From: Roseovarius aestuarii
GTDB taxonomy: Bacteria > Pseudomonadota > Alphaproteobacteria > Rhodobacterales > Rhodobacteraceae
Length of the DNA stretch: 64,000 bases
Assembly: GCF_019966515.1 (NCBI RefSeq)
Contig: NZ_JAIMIB010000001.1
Location: 62,001 to 126,000, forward strand
Direction: 5' to 3'
Each line of letters opens with the position of its first letter. Position 1 is the first letter of the stretch. Positions 46,687 through 56,353 of this stretch are shown here, piece by piece. Position numbers and translations under genes: made by a program. The notes under the pieces are model-generated. The model searched no databases, had not been told where the DNA came from, and saw only the letters and a list, made by a program, of their open reading frames with translations.

Positions 46687-47454
46687 ATGCCACAGAGCTT
46701 CCGCCATCCGGATATCCTTGAGATTGCCCGCGCCGAGGGTAAGGTGACCGTCGAGGGGCTGGCGGAGCGCTTCGGCGTCAGCGTGCAAACCATCCGCCGC
46801 GATCTGACCGATCTGGCCAATGCCGGGCGGCTAACGCGGGTGCATGGCGGGGCCACCTTGCCCTCGGGCATCCGCAACATCGTCTACGAAGAGCGCCGTC
46901 AGCTTAACAGCGCTGCAAAAGAGGCGATGGCGCGCCGGGCCGCGGAATTCATCCCTGACAATGCCTGTATCTTTATGAATATAGGCACCTCGACCGAAGC
47001 GTTGGCGCGGGAACTGACCAGCCGCGAGAACCTGATTACCGTGACCAATAATATCAACGTGGCCCAGATCATGGGCGCGAACAGGAATTGCCAAACCACT
47101 CTGACCGGTGGCAGTTTTCGCCACACAGATGGCGGGTTGGTCGGAGAAATGGCCGCGGCATCCCTCGACAGTTTCAAGTTCGACATCGCGATCATCGGCT
47201 GCTCCGGCGTCGATGATGATGGTGAGCTGCTCGACTACGACCCGCAGGAGGTGATGGTCAGCCAACACGCGCTTTCGCGTGCGCGACACTCGATCCTGCT
47301 GGCCGATGCCTCGAAATTCACCCGCAACGCACCGATCTGCATCGGGTCGGTCAATCAGATAGACACCATCGTCACCAACGCCCCGCTGCCGGACGCGATT
47401 GCGGCCAGATGCGCCAGTTCCGGCACCGAAGTGATCCTCACCTCTGGGGGTTGA
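46687..47454 (+). CDS. glpR: DeoR family repressor, probable GlpR
   Basis: The 255-residue protein has the DeoR helix-turn-helix (HPDILEIARAEGKVTVEGLAERFGVSVQTIRRDLTDLANAGRL, VHGGATLP) and the phosphosugar-sensing DeoRC domain (NIGTSTEALARELTS, VTNNINVAQ). It is divergent from glpD, the classic position of the glycerol-3-phosphate repressor. ATG 46687 has AGGGAA upstream; the frame is open for 36 more codons upstream. Confidence 0.92.
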   Translation: MPQSFRHPDILEIARAEGKVTVEGLAERFGVSVQTIRRDLTDLANAGRLTRVHGGATLPSGIRNIVYEERRQLNSAAKEAMARRAAEFIPDNACIFMNIGTSTEALARELTSRENLITVTNNINVAQIMGANRNCQTTLTGGSFRHTDGGLVGEMAAASLDSFKFDIAIIGCSGVDDDGELLDYDPQEVMVSQHALSRARHSILLADASKFTRNAPICIGSVNQIDTIVTNAPLPDAIAARCASSGTEVILTSGG

Positions 47455-47630
47455 CCCTGCTGCTCAACACCAGAACAAGCTGCCCGCGCGCGGAATACCA
47501 GTGATGACCTGCGCGCTGCTAATCGCGCCGTCGTCGGTATTGACCTTCACCTCGCCCACCAACCATCCACTTTTCCCCGCGATTGAGACTTGACGCGGCC
47601 CATCACCTGTCTTACCTACCGGCTCGGTTT

Positions 47631-47707
47631 GGCGGAGTAGCTCAGTCGGTTAGAGCAGCGGAATCATAATCCGCGTGTCGGGGGTTCAAGTCCCTCCTCC
47701 GCTACCA
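47631..47707 (+). tRNA. tRNA-Met (CAT), elongator type
   Basis: The 77-base sequence is a clear cloverleaf with encoded CCA: acceptor GGCGGAG/CTCCGCT, anticodon stem GCGGA/TCCGC with loop ATCATAA (anticodon 47665-47667), T-arm GGGGG/CCCTC with TTCAAGT. It lacks the three consecutive G:C pairs and mismatched first pair of initiator tRNA and differs from tRNA-Ile2. Its 3' end is immediately followed by lower-GC, accessory-type DNA, so it may have been an integration site. Confidence 0.95.
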
Positions 47708-47862
47708 ACAATATCAACTATTTACGTGACAAACAGCCTGAACTCTGCGACTCAAAAGTGATTCTGGGGGACATATGGGGGACAATTGGTGTGGTTTCGT
47801 GGTGATTGGCGTCCTCTTCCCCTCAGCTTCCAAAATGCGGCGAATCCGTCTACTCCAACCGT

Positions 47863-48393
47863 ATGGAAGACCTCGACAAGCTTGATTGCTATCTAAGCTC
47901 AGAAGATAACTCCGAGAACCGCATGTTGTTGTCAGAGTTAGACGGATTCCTGCATGGCGTCGCTTGTACGCCTGTACCGATAGATGAATGGCTCGATATT
48001 GCATGCGGGGGCGCAGCAGACATTCCCGATACTATACTGTCCATCGTATCATCAAGGCTAAATGAAATACGCACTCGGCTACATACACAGCCAGGAGCGG
48101 CAGAACCAATATTCTGGCAGGCAAAGGAAGGCCACGCTATCGCCATGGACTGGTGCGAGGGTTTCATGGAAGCCGTGAAGTGCCGTCACGAGACATGGGA
48201 TAAATTCACCAGCACGGCCAATGGTTTGAAAATGATGATGCCTATCCTGGTTCATCTGCTGGATGAAAACGGCAATTCGCTATTCAACATTCCTCAGGAA
48301 GAGTTGGATGAGATGTTGGATGCGGCATCCGAAGCCATACCTACAATCCTTCCCACCATATATCGGGAAATTAGAGGTTTGAAATTGAACTGA
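47863..48393 (+). CDS. UPF0149 (YgfB/YecA) family protein
   Basis: The 176-residue acidic protein matches UPF0149: ENRMLLSELDGFLHGVACTPVPI near residue 20, IACGGAADIPD, and the EGHAIAMDWCEGFMEAVK core. No SEC-C zinc-binding tail is present, so it is the short form. Function is unknown. Base composition is lower in G+C than the core genome and the gene lies directly after tRNA-Met, suggesting it was acquired. An upstream open frame to 47806 is unlikely to be translated. Confidence 0.85.
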   Translation: MEDLDKLDCYLSSEDNSENRMLLSELDGFLHGVACTPVPIDEWLDIACGGAADIPDTILSIVSSRLNEIRTRLHTQPGAAEPIFWQAKEGHAIAMDWCEGFMEAVKCRHETWDKFTSTANGLKMMMPILVHLLDENGNSLFNIPQEELDEMLDAASEAIPTILPTIYREIRGLKLN

Positions 48394-48493
48394 ACGTTTT
48401 GCCAGAGGATGGCTCTTGTAGTCGGCTATTCAGACGACGCGGGCATTTCCATAGAACCTGGTAGCATGCGGTCAACATACGGAGGCCTGATCA

Positions 48494-48862
48494 TTGCTTA
48501 ACCGCGCGTGTCCAATACTACCAAGTTCAGATTTTGAGGAGACCAAGCGTTTCTATAATCTACTTGGCTTTCGAGCAGCTTCTGAATATCCCGAACATGG
48601 ATATCTGATACTTGATCGCGATGACGTCCAGCTGCATTTTTTCAGCGCTCCACAGCATGTTGCGGAAACTTCGGACCATGGTGTTTTCGTACGCGTTGAC
48701 AATGCCAACGTTGTTTCCACTGAGTTTCTGGCTCTTAACTTACCCGATGAAGGCATACCAAGAGTTGGTAAGGCCGAAATCAAACCTTGGGGCATTTGCG
48801 AATTGGCCGTCATCGATCCGGATGGCAATCTGCTGCGGATAGGACATATCTTGGAAAGGTGA
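48494..48862 (+). CDS. VOC family (glyoxalase/bleomycin-resistance-type) protein
   Basis: The 122-residue protein has the VOC fold with PILPSSDFEETKRFYNLLGFRAA at the start, LHFF in the first half and IDPDGNLLRIG in the second. This arrangement resembles the dimeric bleomycin-binding proteins that sequester the drug. Metal ligands typical of true glyoxalases are not all visible. The start is TTG 48494, with GGAGG seven bases upstream. Probably part of the acquired segment after tRNA-Met. Confidence 0.82.
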   Translation: MLNRACPILPSSDFEETKRFYNLLGFRAASEYPEHGYLILDRDDVQLHFFSAPQHVAETSDHGVFVRVDNANVVSTEFLALNLPDEGIPRVGKAEIKPWGICELAVIDPDGNLLRIGHILER

Positions 48863-49334
48863 ATGGGCCGCAAAGCTGACCTAGAGCCACGGGCTGATGA
48901 ATGACTGGAGAGCGGACTTTGCTGCCGTTTGCTGCACTTTGCACCACAGTCTGGTTCTGGCATTTTGCGACTTCGGGTATGGCGCCTGGTAGGCTGAAAT
49001 TAGCAACTGAAAGATAGCCGGTTTTGATGTATTGGCTGATACCCTAATGAGGCTTCTGACAAGACTGGATTAGGCGAAAGTCGCCCAAACTATCCGACAG
49101 GGTCTGGGTTCATTGTGTTGGCTTATCCTGCAGTGTTGCCGTTGCTGCACCAAGGCGCGATACGGGTGCCGTTTCAGGAACAATGCCTCTGTTGCGGCTG
49201 GCATGGGGTCAAATTCGTCTAACAATAGTTCAACTACATTGAATGTGGTATTCAGTATGTTTCGCTTGCAGCATCGCTCCTGGCGTTTCATTGTCGGGCA
49301 ACACCGCGTTCCATTCCTTCGCAGGAGATGTGAT
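48863..49334. other. 472-bp region without a recognisable gene
   Basis: Between the VOC gene and the selenoprotein gene only short frames occur. One on the minus strand (49070-49378) has no family features. The part at 48900-48965 (GAGAGCGGACTTTGCTGC and neighbouring CTTTGCTGC-like units) resembles dispersed intergenic repeats of roseobacters. The promoter of the selenoprotein gene should lie in the right half, but no clear -35/-10 was recognised. Confidence 0.5.
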
Positions 49335-50570
49335 TTGACCAAGATATCAGAGATGCCCGCTGTTGCCCGGGGTTTCATTTCAAATCTCGACTTGCCAGTC
49401 GTTGACGATCCCTCATGGACGCAACCCGTGCCCGCGAATAAGCGGCGGATTTCAATTGTCTCGACAGCAGCCGTTCATCGGCGCGGGGACAAGCCTTTTT
49501 CCTGGTTGGCCAAAGATTTCCGGGCCTTTGATAAAACGGACCGCGATCTGGTGATGACCCATGTCGCAGTGGAGTTTGACCGCTCGGCCTGGCAGCAAGA
49601 CCTGAACACTATCATTCCACTTGAACGGCTTGAAGAGATGGCCGATGACGGCGAAATCGGTTCGGTTGCAGAAGAGCACTATTCCTTCATGGGGGCCGCT
49701 GACCCGGTCACCATGGAGAAATCCGCCCGCCAAGCCGCCGCGCGAATGAAGCAGGACGGTGTGAATACGGTTTTTCTGATACCTATATGACCGTTTTGCA
49801 CGCGCGCCGTGTGCGGGCTGGCTCATTACTTTGAATCCGAAGGCTTATCGACCGTTCTGGTTGGCTTTGTGCGCGAGCATATTGAAGCGATAAAACCGCC
49901 TCGGGCGCTGTTTCTGGATTTCCCAATGGGGCGCGGCATGGGCAAGCCGAATGATCCGGTGTTCCAGAAAAAAGTCATACGCGAGGCGTTTGGCCTGTTG
50001 GACACAGATAGCGGCCCGGTGATCAGCGATTTCCCAGAGGTCATCCCCGTGAAAGACGGGCGCATGGGGTATGCGCTGCCGCCAGAGCTTGTTTTGAGTG
50101 TCGAAGATATTGGCGATGTGGACGCTGTTCTGGCCGAGGTGAAGGCTGAAATGGCTGCTCTGCGACCGGATTATGAGGCTGCGGTCGCCGCACGAGGACG
50201 CACCACGGTCGGGGCCAGTGGGTTAGAGATCGAAGAGTTTGCGCCCTTTGTGGCCGGCTTCCTGAATGGGGAAATGCCCCAAAGCCCCAGAAAGGGCATG
50301 CCGGCCATTCCATTGCTGAAGCTCGTGGTAGAGGATCTGGAAGCCTATTTCACCGAGACGCGAACGCACCGCGACAGCATTGATGATCTGGAGCTAATGG
50401 GTAAATGGTTTTGGGAAGAGAGTAAGACCGGACGGATGTTGCTTTTGCTGGAAGCCGTATCGATCGCATCCGACAACAAAGTGATGCTTCAGATTGTCGA
50501 AATGTCCCTGATGGCGCCTCGTTTCTGGTCCGAGGGTCCCTTGCCCGGCACATCCGCCGCTGGGTGGTGA
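49335..50570 (+). CDS. selenoprotein, glycine/sarcosine/betaine reductase selenoprotein B-like, UGA decoded as Sec152
   Basis: The gene appears as two abutting frames because of an in-frame TGA at 49788-49790; both halves are in the same frame and read as one 411-residue protein. The first half (RISIVSTAAVHRRGDKPFSW, VEFDRSAWQQDLNTIIPLERL, HYSFMGAADP) and the second (LSTVLVGFVREHIEAIKPPRALFLDFPMGRGMGKPNDP) belong to one known family, glycine/betaine reductase B-like proteins, in which Sec sits at this position. Decoding the UGA gives IPI-U-PFCTRAVC, a UxxC redox motif (Sec152, Cys155). A hairpin follows the UGA at once. TTG 49335 has AGGAGA at the right distance; ATG 49353 is an alternative. 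The full Sec machinery is encoded convergently next door. Substrate and partners are unknown; no pyruvoyl GrdE, GrdA or GrdC/D is present. Confidence 0.9.
49791..49821 (+). promoter_or_regulatory. candidate SECIS hairpin directly after the Sec UGA
   Basis: GCACGC (49798-49803) pairs with GTGTGC (49809-49814) around loop GCGCC, extended outward by wobble pairs (TTT with GGG) and CCG/TGG after one mismatch. The whole element spans the 31 bases after the UGA, where bacterial SECIS elements lie inside the coding region. The loop lacks the E. coli GU pattern, so recognition would depend on this SelB. Confidence 0.6.
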
Positions 50571-50639
50571 ATTTCAGGGGCCTTTGTCACTTGGTTGCCC
50601 ATTGGGGCGTGGCACTGATCATTACTCGTTTGTGTGGGG

Positions 50640-52856
50640 TTATAAGGGTGAAATTCCAGCGCGGTGGCGCTTTAGGCTGATACGTCCGGGTTCACCTTCG
50701 GTCACGCGGCCAATGGCGGCAGCGTGGAATGCACCGCTTTGCCTTAGGACCTCTATCACATTCTCAACAGACTGGTCTAGAACCGCGCCAAGTAATCCGC
50801 CCGAGGTTTGCGGATCGAACAGGATGTCCGCATCGGCAAGATCAATACCCATGTTAGTGTATCGGCTGGCCGCGTCACGATTGCCGGGATGCAGCGTGCT
50901 CTGGACACCTTGGCGCAGCATTGCGGCAGCCCCCGGCAATATCGGAATGCCCAGCGGGTCAATCACAGCATGGACACCCGAGGCCCTGACCATTTCTCCA
51001 AGATGCCCGATCAATCCGAATCCGGTTACATCTGTGCAGGCAGACGCCTCGTTTGCTACGAAAATGCGGGCCGCATCCCGGTTAGAGACCCGCATCGATG
51101 CGATTGCGGTCTGTAGATCGTCATTTTTGACACTGCCCTGCATCCAGCCTGCCAACAGCGCACCGGTGCCCAGTGGTTTCGTCAGGACCAGTACATCGCC
51201 CTCGCGCATACCGGACTTCTTCATCACCTGATCTTCATCGGCATATCCGGTGACGGACAGGCCAAATGACAACTCCGACCCTTCTCCGGTGTGGCCACCC
51301 ACCAACCTAACGCCCGCGTCATGCAGGGTTTCACGCGCGCCTGTCAGCACCTGACGCAGGTCATCCGCTAACGCGGCCTCATTCGCAAAAGGCAGCGTCA
51401 CAATAGCCAACGCCGTGCTGGGATCAGCGCCCATCGCATAAATATCGCTGAGCGCATGGGTCGAGGCGATCCGGCCAAAAAGATACGGATCATCAATGAA
51501 GGTTCTGAAGTGATCCACAGTCTGCACTGCCACCTTACCCTGCGGCGGGCGGGTCACAGCAGCGTCGTCAGGGGTTGCAAGGCCAACCAGGATATCGTCA
51601 TCCATATCGGTTTGGAATTCAGAGAGTACCTGGCCCAGTATGTCGGCTGATACCTTCGCGCCGCACCCGCCGCAGCGCATCGGTGACATCTCTGTGGCAC
51701 TACCCATACCCAGTAAACGGTATTTATCCATCCAGCGCTGGTCGATCCAGTTCTTCAGGCGCCAGACCCAAGCCCCTTCAACCGCAAAGGGCCCGTAAGA
51801 AGCAATCGCATTGAGATCCCCGGTAGATATCAGCGCAAGGGTTCGTTTTTGCGGCGAAAAAACTGCCGGAGGTGCCGTGCTTCGAATTCTGAACATCGTC
51901 TCAGCCAGAACCGGCCCCTGACGCACGGCATAAACACCATTCTTGGCCAGCGGAGGATCTAACGACGCGATATCACCAGCGGCGAAAACCCGCGGATCTG
52001 AAACGGATTGAAGCTGGTTGTTTACGCGGATGAACCCGGCGCCGTCCAGCGCAAGCCCGGTGTCGCGCAACCAGCCAGGCGCGCTGGCGTGGGTTGAAAT
52101 CACCGTGGCATCTGCGCTCAGCCTGAACCCGTCTGAGCCATGCACCGCGTTCTGAGTGATGCGATCCACCTTCTGCCGCGTGTGGACTTGCACATTCTTG
52201 CGGCGCAGGGCGGCCCGTAGACGTTTGCGCACCGCTGCTGAATGGTTGGTGAGAATATCGGCTTTATCCGTGATGACATGGATGGTGATCCCCAAGGATT
52301 TTTGCGCGGTCTCAAGCGCTGTGCTCAATCGGTGATGCAGGCACAAGGCGACCTCGATGCCGCCCGTGCCACCGCCGACGATCGCCAGTTCAATCTCGCG
52401 ATCAAGGGCAAGCAAATCAGGTTCAAGGCGTTCCCAGCGTTCAAGAAAGGCATGAACGGGCTTGATGGCAAGGGCGTGTTCGTGCCCCTTTATCGAGGCT
52501 AGGTTCGGTGTGGAGCCGATATCAAAAGACGCTGTATCAAACGACACTGACGGACGATCAGTGCACAGCACACGTCCAGTCAGTAGATCCAAACCAACTG
52601 CGCGGGACTGATACAATCGCGCACCCGCCGCCAGCGCAAGCGGCGCAAGGTCCACATGACAGTCTTCAAATGTGTAATGTCCGGCCAAATATCCCGGTAA
52701 CATGCCTGAATAGGGCGTCTCGATGTCGCGCGAGATGAGCGTCAGCCTTACGCCTTCAGGTCGGTGCATAGCGAATTGGCGTAGCACTTCGACATGGCTA
52801 TGACCACCACCGACCAACACCAGATCGTGCTCAACAGGATGCGGGGTATTCATCAT
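50640..52856 (-). CDS. selD: FAD-dependent oxidoreductase-selenide water dikinase (SelD) fusion
   Basis: The 738-residue protein joins two enzymes. Residues 1 to about 375 are an NDH-2-like FAD/NAD(P) oxidoreductase (VLVGGGHSHVEVLR, AIVGGGTGGIEVAL, FAAGDIASLD). From Met393 it is SelD, with RCGGCGAKV (Cys395, Cys398, Lys) in the position where some organisms use Sec. Further landmarks are the ATP-binding TPDDAAV, HALSDIYAMGADP, GGHTGEGSE and FDPQTSGG. SelD makes selenophosphate from selenide and ATP; the oxidoreductase may deliver reduced selenium. It is the last gene of the sel operon, 34 bases after the tRNA-Sec 3' end. Confidence 0.93.
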   Translation of the reverse strand: MMNTPHPVEHDLVLVGGGHSHVEVLRQFAMHRPEGVRLTLISRDIETPYSGMLPGYLAGHYTFEDCHVDLAPLALAAGARLYQSRAVGLDLLTGRVLCTDRPSVSFDTASFDIGSTPNLASIKGHEHALAIKPVHAFLERWERLEPDLLALDREIELAIVGGGTGGIEVALCLHHRLSTALETAQKSLGITIHVITDKADILTNHSAAVRKRLRAALRRKNVQVHTRQKVDRITQNAVHGSDGFRLSADATVISTHASAPGWLRDTGLALDGAGFIRVNNQLQSVSDPRVFAAGDIASLDPPLAKNGVYAVRQGPVLAETMFRIRSTAPPAVFSPQKRTLALISTGDLNAIASYGPFAVEGAWVWRLKNWIDQRWMDKYRLLGMGSATEMSPMRCGGCGAKVSADILGQVLSEFQTDMDDDILVGLATPDDAAVTRPPQGKVAVQTVDHFRTFIDDPYLFGRIASTHALSDIYAMGADPSTALAIVTLPFANEAALADDLRQVLTGARETLHDAGVRLVGGHTGEGSELSFGLSVTGYADEDQVMKKSGMREGDVLVLTKPLGTGALLAGWMQGSVKNDDLQTAIASMRVSNRDAARIFVANEASACTDVTGFGLIGHLGEMVRASGVHAVIDPLGIPILPGAAAMLRQGVQSTLHPGNRDAASRYTNMGIDLADADILFDPQTSGGLLGAVLDQSVENVIEVLRQSGAFHAAAIGRVTEGEPGRISLKRHRAGISPL

Positions 52857-52889
52857 TCTGCCCGCTCCGCACCGGGTACGAAATGCGAT

Positions 52890-52985
52890 TGGCGAAAGAG
52901 CGTGGGAGTCGAACCCACCAGAGACGTTGTACGCCCCTCACTGGATTTGAAATCCAGGCGCCCCACCAGGGTGCGATCCTCTTCC
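52890..52985 (-). tRNA. selC: tRNA-Sec (TCA), reads UGA
   Basis: On the minus strand a 96-base tRNA with encoded CCA is present. The anticodon arm is CTGGA-TTTCAAA-TCCAG with anticodon TCA (52948-52950). The T-arm is GTGGG-TTCGACT-CCCAC. There is a long variable arm, and seven acceptor pairs begin GGAAGAG/CTCTTTC (one G-T wobble; the eighth position is a G-G mismatch). The unusual length, the UCA anticodon and its place between selB and selD identify it as selC. It begins 3 bases after the selB stop codon. Confidence 0.93.
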
Positions 52986-52988
52986 ATA

Positions 52989-54926
52989 CTAACCATCATG
53001 TGGTACCTTAAAAACATCGTCGGCGGAACGCCGAATGCGCCGCACATTACCGTTCCTTTCTGTGAAGCCCACCCGGTCGAAATACTCCAGAACATCTATG
53101 ATAAAATTTCGGCCCAGCTCAGTCTGATCCCGATAGTCAACTGTCGTGAAATAGCCGTCGGGGCAATGTGTCGCCAACCGCTCGGCCACGGCCCCGAGCT
53201 TGGTCAGATAGGGTTTCGGGACATAGCGATTTTTGCCAATCAGAACCATGTCGCCAAATTTGCAGGCCGTTTTCAATGCCGCTTCGAGCGTTTTGACATC
53301 AACACACAGATCTTCTGCGGCATGATGCAGGCTGAGCGGCGTACCTGACTGTGGTGCCAGTTTGGGAGCCACACGTGCCAATAGCTGCTGGTCGCGTTTG
53401 GAGAATTGGATACTGTGCGACCGCAAATGAAAGCGATTGCCCCGCATGCACAACCGCTGATCCTTGGTCAGGGCGGCCAAGGCATCTTCAAGAGCAGCGA
53501 CTTCGATCCGGGGGGCGAGTGACAATCGAATGTCCTTGATGCTTGCACCGGGCGACGTCGGTCTGGACAGGTGAAAGGTTTCAACGGCTTGGACAATTTT
53601 GGCCTGTAACGCTTGCCATTGTGTTTCGCAGAAAACCCGTTGATCAGGGCCTTGGCCCACACGCTGCAAGCCAAGCGCGTCAACAAGCGTGTCGATCCGG
53701 GGGGCGGGAAGATTGTGCGCAACAGAAAACGGCGCGATCAGGACGCCGGTTTCACTGACCTCAGTCCATGCACGCAGTGCAGCAAGGGTTGATGAATGCC
53801 TCAGGGCGTTCAGGGCTGCGAGCCGGGCGGGCCGGGCGCGGCCACGTTTGGGGGAAAACGGATCAATCACCCGACCACCGGCTATGGTGCGTTGCGCAGA
53901 TTGATCGCGCAGCACAAAATGGTCACCATGAAGGGCGAAGGCGTCGCGCGATGCCACCAGTTGCGCCAATCCGCACGCGCCTGCGGGAATGGCACCGCCC
54001 GATAATACCGCGACTCGAGCCGAGAGGTGGTCCGCACCGATATGCAGATGCGTGGGGGTCCAGTGTTTGAGCGGACCATCTTCGCTCTCCAGCACCTGCA
54101 ACTCGACGTCGATACGCCGCGTCGGGGCATACAGGCTGGACTGCATGAGCCAGTTTCCCCGCCGGATCCGGTGTTCACTTAGGCCGCGCCCAGCAATGTT
54201 TATCGCGCATCTCTCACCGGCTTTGGCACAGTTGCTTTCACTATTGTGCACTCTGATCCCGCGCACTCTGACACTGGACCCATCAGCCGAGAGTATCAGC
54301 TCGTCGCCGGTGTGGATGGCGCCGGAAAACACCATACCCGTTGCAACCAAGCCAATGCCTTTGAGTGTAAACACCCGATCAATGGCCATGCGGAAATGGT
54401 GATTTACATTCCGGCTGCGCGCCTCCTTTTTGCGCGCCCGAAGTGCTTTCATCAGCGCGTCGATTCCCTCGTTATCGAGCGCGCAGACGGGATAGATGGC
54501 AGTGCCTTCATGTCCTCCCTCCCCCAGGAGTTCGCTCACTTGATCCGTAACCTCCTGAACGCGCGCAGGTGAGACGCGATCAATCTTGGTCAGTGCGACG
54601 ATGTAGTGGCGCATACCCAACAGGCCAAGTATGGCCAGATGCTCGCGTGTTTGCGGCATCACCCCATCGTCGGCAGCGACCACAAGCAAACCCAGATCGA
54701 TGCCGGCGACACCGGCCAGCATGTTGCGAATGAACTTCTCATGTCCCGGAACATCGACAAACCCCAAAATCGCATCGTCATCGGGCAGACTGTGATAGGC
54801 AAACCCGAGGTCCACAGACAAGCCACGGGCCTTTTCCTCGGGCAGACGGTCTGTATCCACGCCGGTCAGCGCCTTGACCAGCTCGGTCTTGCCGTGGTCC
54901 ACATGTCCTGCCGTTGCTATGATCAT
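52989..54926 (-). CDS. selB: selenocysteine-specific elongation factor
   Basis: The 645-residue protein starts with the SelB GTPase G1 loop [17 protein letters not shown], then DVPGHEKFI and [12 protein letters not shown]-Tu-like domains 2-3 follow ([17 protein letters not shown]), then winged-helix repeats in the C-terminal 250 residues that bind the SECIS hairpin (last domain ends [21 protein letters not shown]). It brings Sec-tRNA to UGA codons. Its start overlaps the selA stop by four bases and its stop is 3 bases before selC, so the Sec genes are tightly packed. Confidence 0.95.
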   Translation of the reverse strand: MIIATAGHVDHGKTELVKALTGVDTDRLPEEKARGLSVDLGFAYHSLPDDDAILGFVDVPGHEKFIRNMLAGVAGIDLGLLVVAADDGVMPQTREHLAILGLLGMRHYIVALTKIDRVSPARVQEVTDQVSELLGEGGHEGTAIYPVCALDNEGIDALMKALRARKKEARSRNVNHHFRMAIDRVFTLKGIGLVATGMVFSGAIHTGDELILSADGSSVRVRGIRVHNSESNCAKAGERCAINIAGRGLSEHRIRRGNWLMQSSLYAPTRRIDVELQVLESEDGPLKHWTPTHLHIGADHLSARVAVLSGGAIPAGACGLAQLVASRDAFALHGDHFVLRDQSAQRTIAGGRVIDPFSPKRGRARPARLAALNALRHSSTLAALRAWTEVSETGVLIAPFSVAHNLPAPRIDTLVDALGLQRVGQGPDQRVFCETQWQALQAKIVQAVETFHLSRPTSPGASIKDIRLSLAPRIEVAALEDALAALTKDQRLCMRGNRFHLRSHSIQFSKRDQQLLARVAPKLAPQSGTPLSLHHAAEDLCVDVKTLEAALKTACKFGDMVLIGKNRYVPKPYLTKLGAVAERLATHCPDGYFTTVDYRDQTELGRNFIIDVLEYFDRVGFTERNGNVRRIRRSADDVFKVPHDG

Positions 54927-56317
54927 TGTGCCGTCAGGCCCGCCAGATTTTCAACAAAACCGTCTTCATCTTCGAGGCATCTGAGATCAAACCACAGGGC
55001 ATCATCGGAAATGCGCCCGATCACCGGAACCAGCAAGCCCCGAAAGGCCTTCGCGAGCCTGTTCAGAACGGCTCCGGGGCGGCGCAGATCAGGCCGCGTT
55101 ATCTTCAACGCTGTGCTTTCCAATCTATCAATGGGCAAGGCTCCGCTGCCCACTTGGGCGTAGGTCTGCGCCACCGCAACGTCGAAGGGTTGGCAACACT
55201 CCTGAACGGGGATGACCAGACGCATCGCCAAGTGTTCAATCTCTGCAGGGTCACGCATCAAAAGGCGCAGTGCCGGCAGCTCTTCCACCAGCCGCTCGGG
55301 GTTGGTGTAGAGCTGCAGAACGGCCTGCAGGGCGGCCAGGGTGAGTTTGTCGGGCCGCATGGCCCGGGTCATCGGGTTGCGCTTGAGCCTGTCGATCAGA
55401 TCGCGACGGCCGGCAATGATGCCTGCCTGCGGTCCGCCAAGCAGCTTGTCACCGCTAAAGGTCACCAGATCGGCCCCGGCTTGCAAGGCCTCGGTGACGG
55501 TTGTTTCATGCGGTAGATTGTAGGGTTCCAGATCAATCAGAGTGCCGCTGCCCAGATCCGTGACAAGGGGCAGATCATGGCGATGTGCGATCTCGGCAAG
55601 GTCTTGTTCCGACACGTTCTTGGTGAAGCCTTGCATTTCAAAATTGCTGGTATGAACCTTCATCAGCAAGGCAGTTCTGGGGCCAATCGCAGCCTCAAAA
55701 TCGACGTCATGTGTACGATTGGTGGTGCCAACTTCCACCAGCTTGCAGCCTGCACGGGCCATGATGTCTGGCATGCGGAAGGCTCCGCCGATCTCGATCA
55801 GCTCACCCCGTGACACCGGCACCTCTTTGCGCTGCGCCAGGCTGTTGAGCGTCAGCAACACGGCTGCTGCATTGTTGTTAACAACAAGCGCGCCTTCTGC
55901 CCCGGTTAACTGGCACAGCAGAGCTTCGGCATGCCTATGCCGATCACCGCGTTTGCCCGTTTCCAAATTAAATTCCACGTTACTTGCGCCACGCGAAACA
56001 TCCACCATCGCCTGTATCGCGGATTGAGGCAGGGGCGCGCGACCAAGGTTGGTGTGCAGCACAGTGCCTGTCAGATTGTAAACCGGTCGGAGTGAGGGGA
56101 GCAAAATATGTTCAATCTCTTCAGACAGCGATTGGATCAGCGCAGCCATATCCGTAGATTCACCAGCCAGCACCCTAAGGCGCACCCGCGCCAAGATACC
56201 CTGCGTACAGCGTGTGACCAAGGCCAGGCCATGATCACGCACGAGTTTCTGCACAGCTGGCGTGTTCACAAGGCGATCCACCGAAGGCAGATGTTGTGGC
56301 GCCTCTATGCGTGTCAT
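54923..56317 (-). CDS. selA: L-seryl-tRNA(Sec) selenium transferase
   Basis: The 464-residue PLP enzyme has the SelA core [34 protein letters not shown], and the PLP lysine in [15 protein letters not shown] (Lys291). It converts Ser-tRNA(Sec) to Sec-tRNA(Sec) using selenophosphate. AAGGAG seven bases upstream fixes the start at ATG 56317 rather than the upstream in-frame codon. It overlaps selB by four bases and follows gcvH by 36 bases. Confidence 0.95.
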   Translation of the reverse strand: MTRIEAPQHLPSVDRLVNTPAVQKLVRDHGLALVTRCTQGILARVRLRVLAGESTDMAALIQSLSEEIEHILLPSLRPVYNLTGTVLHTNLGRAPLPQSAIQAMVDVSRGASNVEFNLETGKRGDRHRHAEALLCQLTGAEGALVVNNNAAAVLLTLNSLAQRKEVPVSRGELIEIGGAFRMPDIMARAGCKLVEVGTTNRTHDVDFEAAIGPRTALLMKVHTSNFEMQGFTKNVSEQDLAEIAHRHDLPLVTDLGSGTLIDLEPYNLPHETTVTEALQAGADLVTFSGDKLLGGPQAGIIAGRRDLIDRLKRNPMTRAMRPDKLTLAALQAVLQLYTNPERLVEELPALRLLMRDPAEIEHLAMRLVIPVQECCQPFDVAVAQTYAQVGSGALPIDRLESTALKITRPDLRRPGAVLNRLAKAFRGLLVPVIGRISDDALWFDLRCLEDEDGFVENLAGLTAQ

Positions 56318-56353
56318 CTCTACTCCTTTTAGCAGCTGCAATCCGAAAGTATT

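Noticed and set aside
49335..50570. Nonsense mutation or pseudogene at 49788
   Set aside because: Both halves stay in one frame with no further damage, the codon is UGA rather than UAA or UAG, the decoded motif is UxxC, and selA, selB, selC and selD lie next to it.
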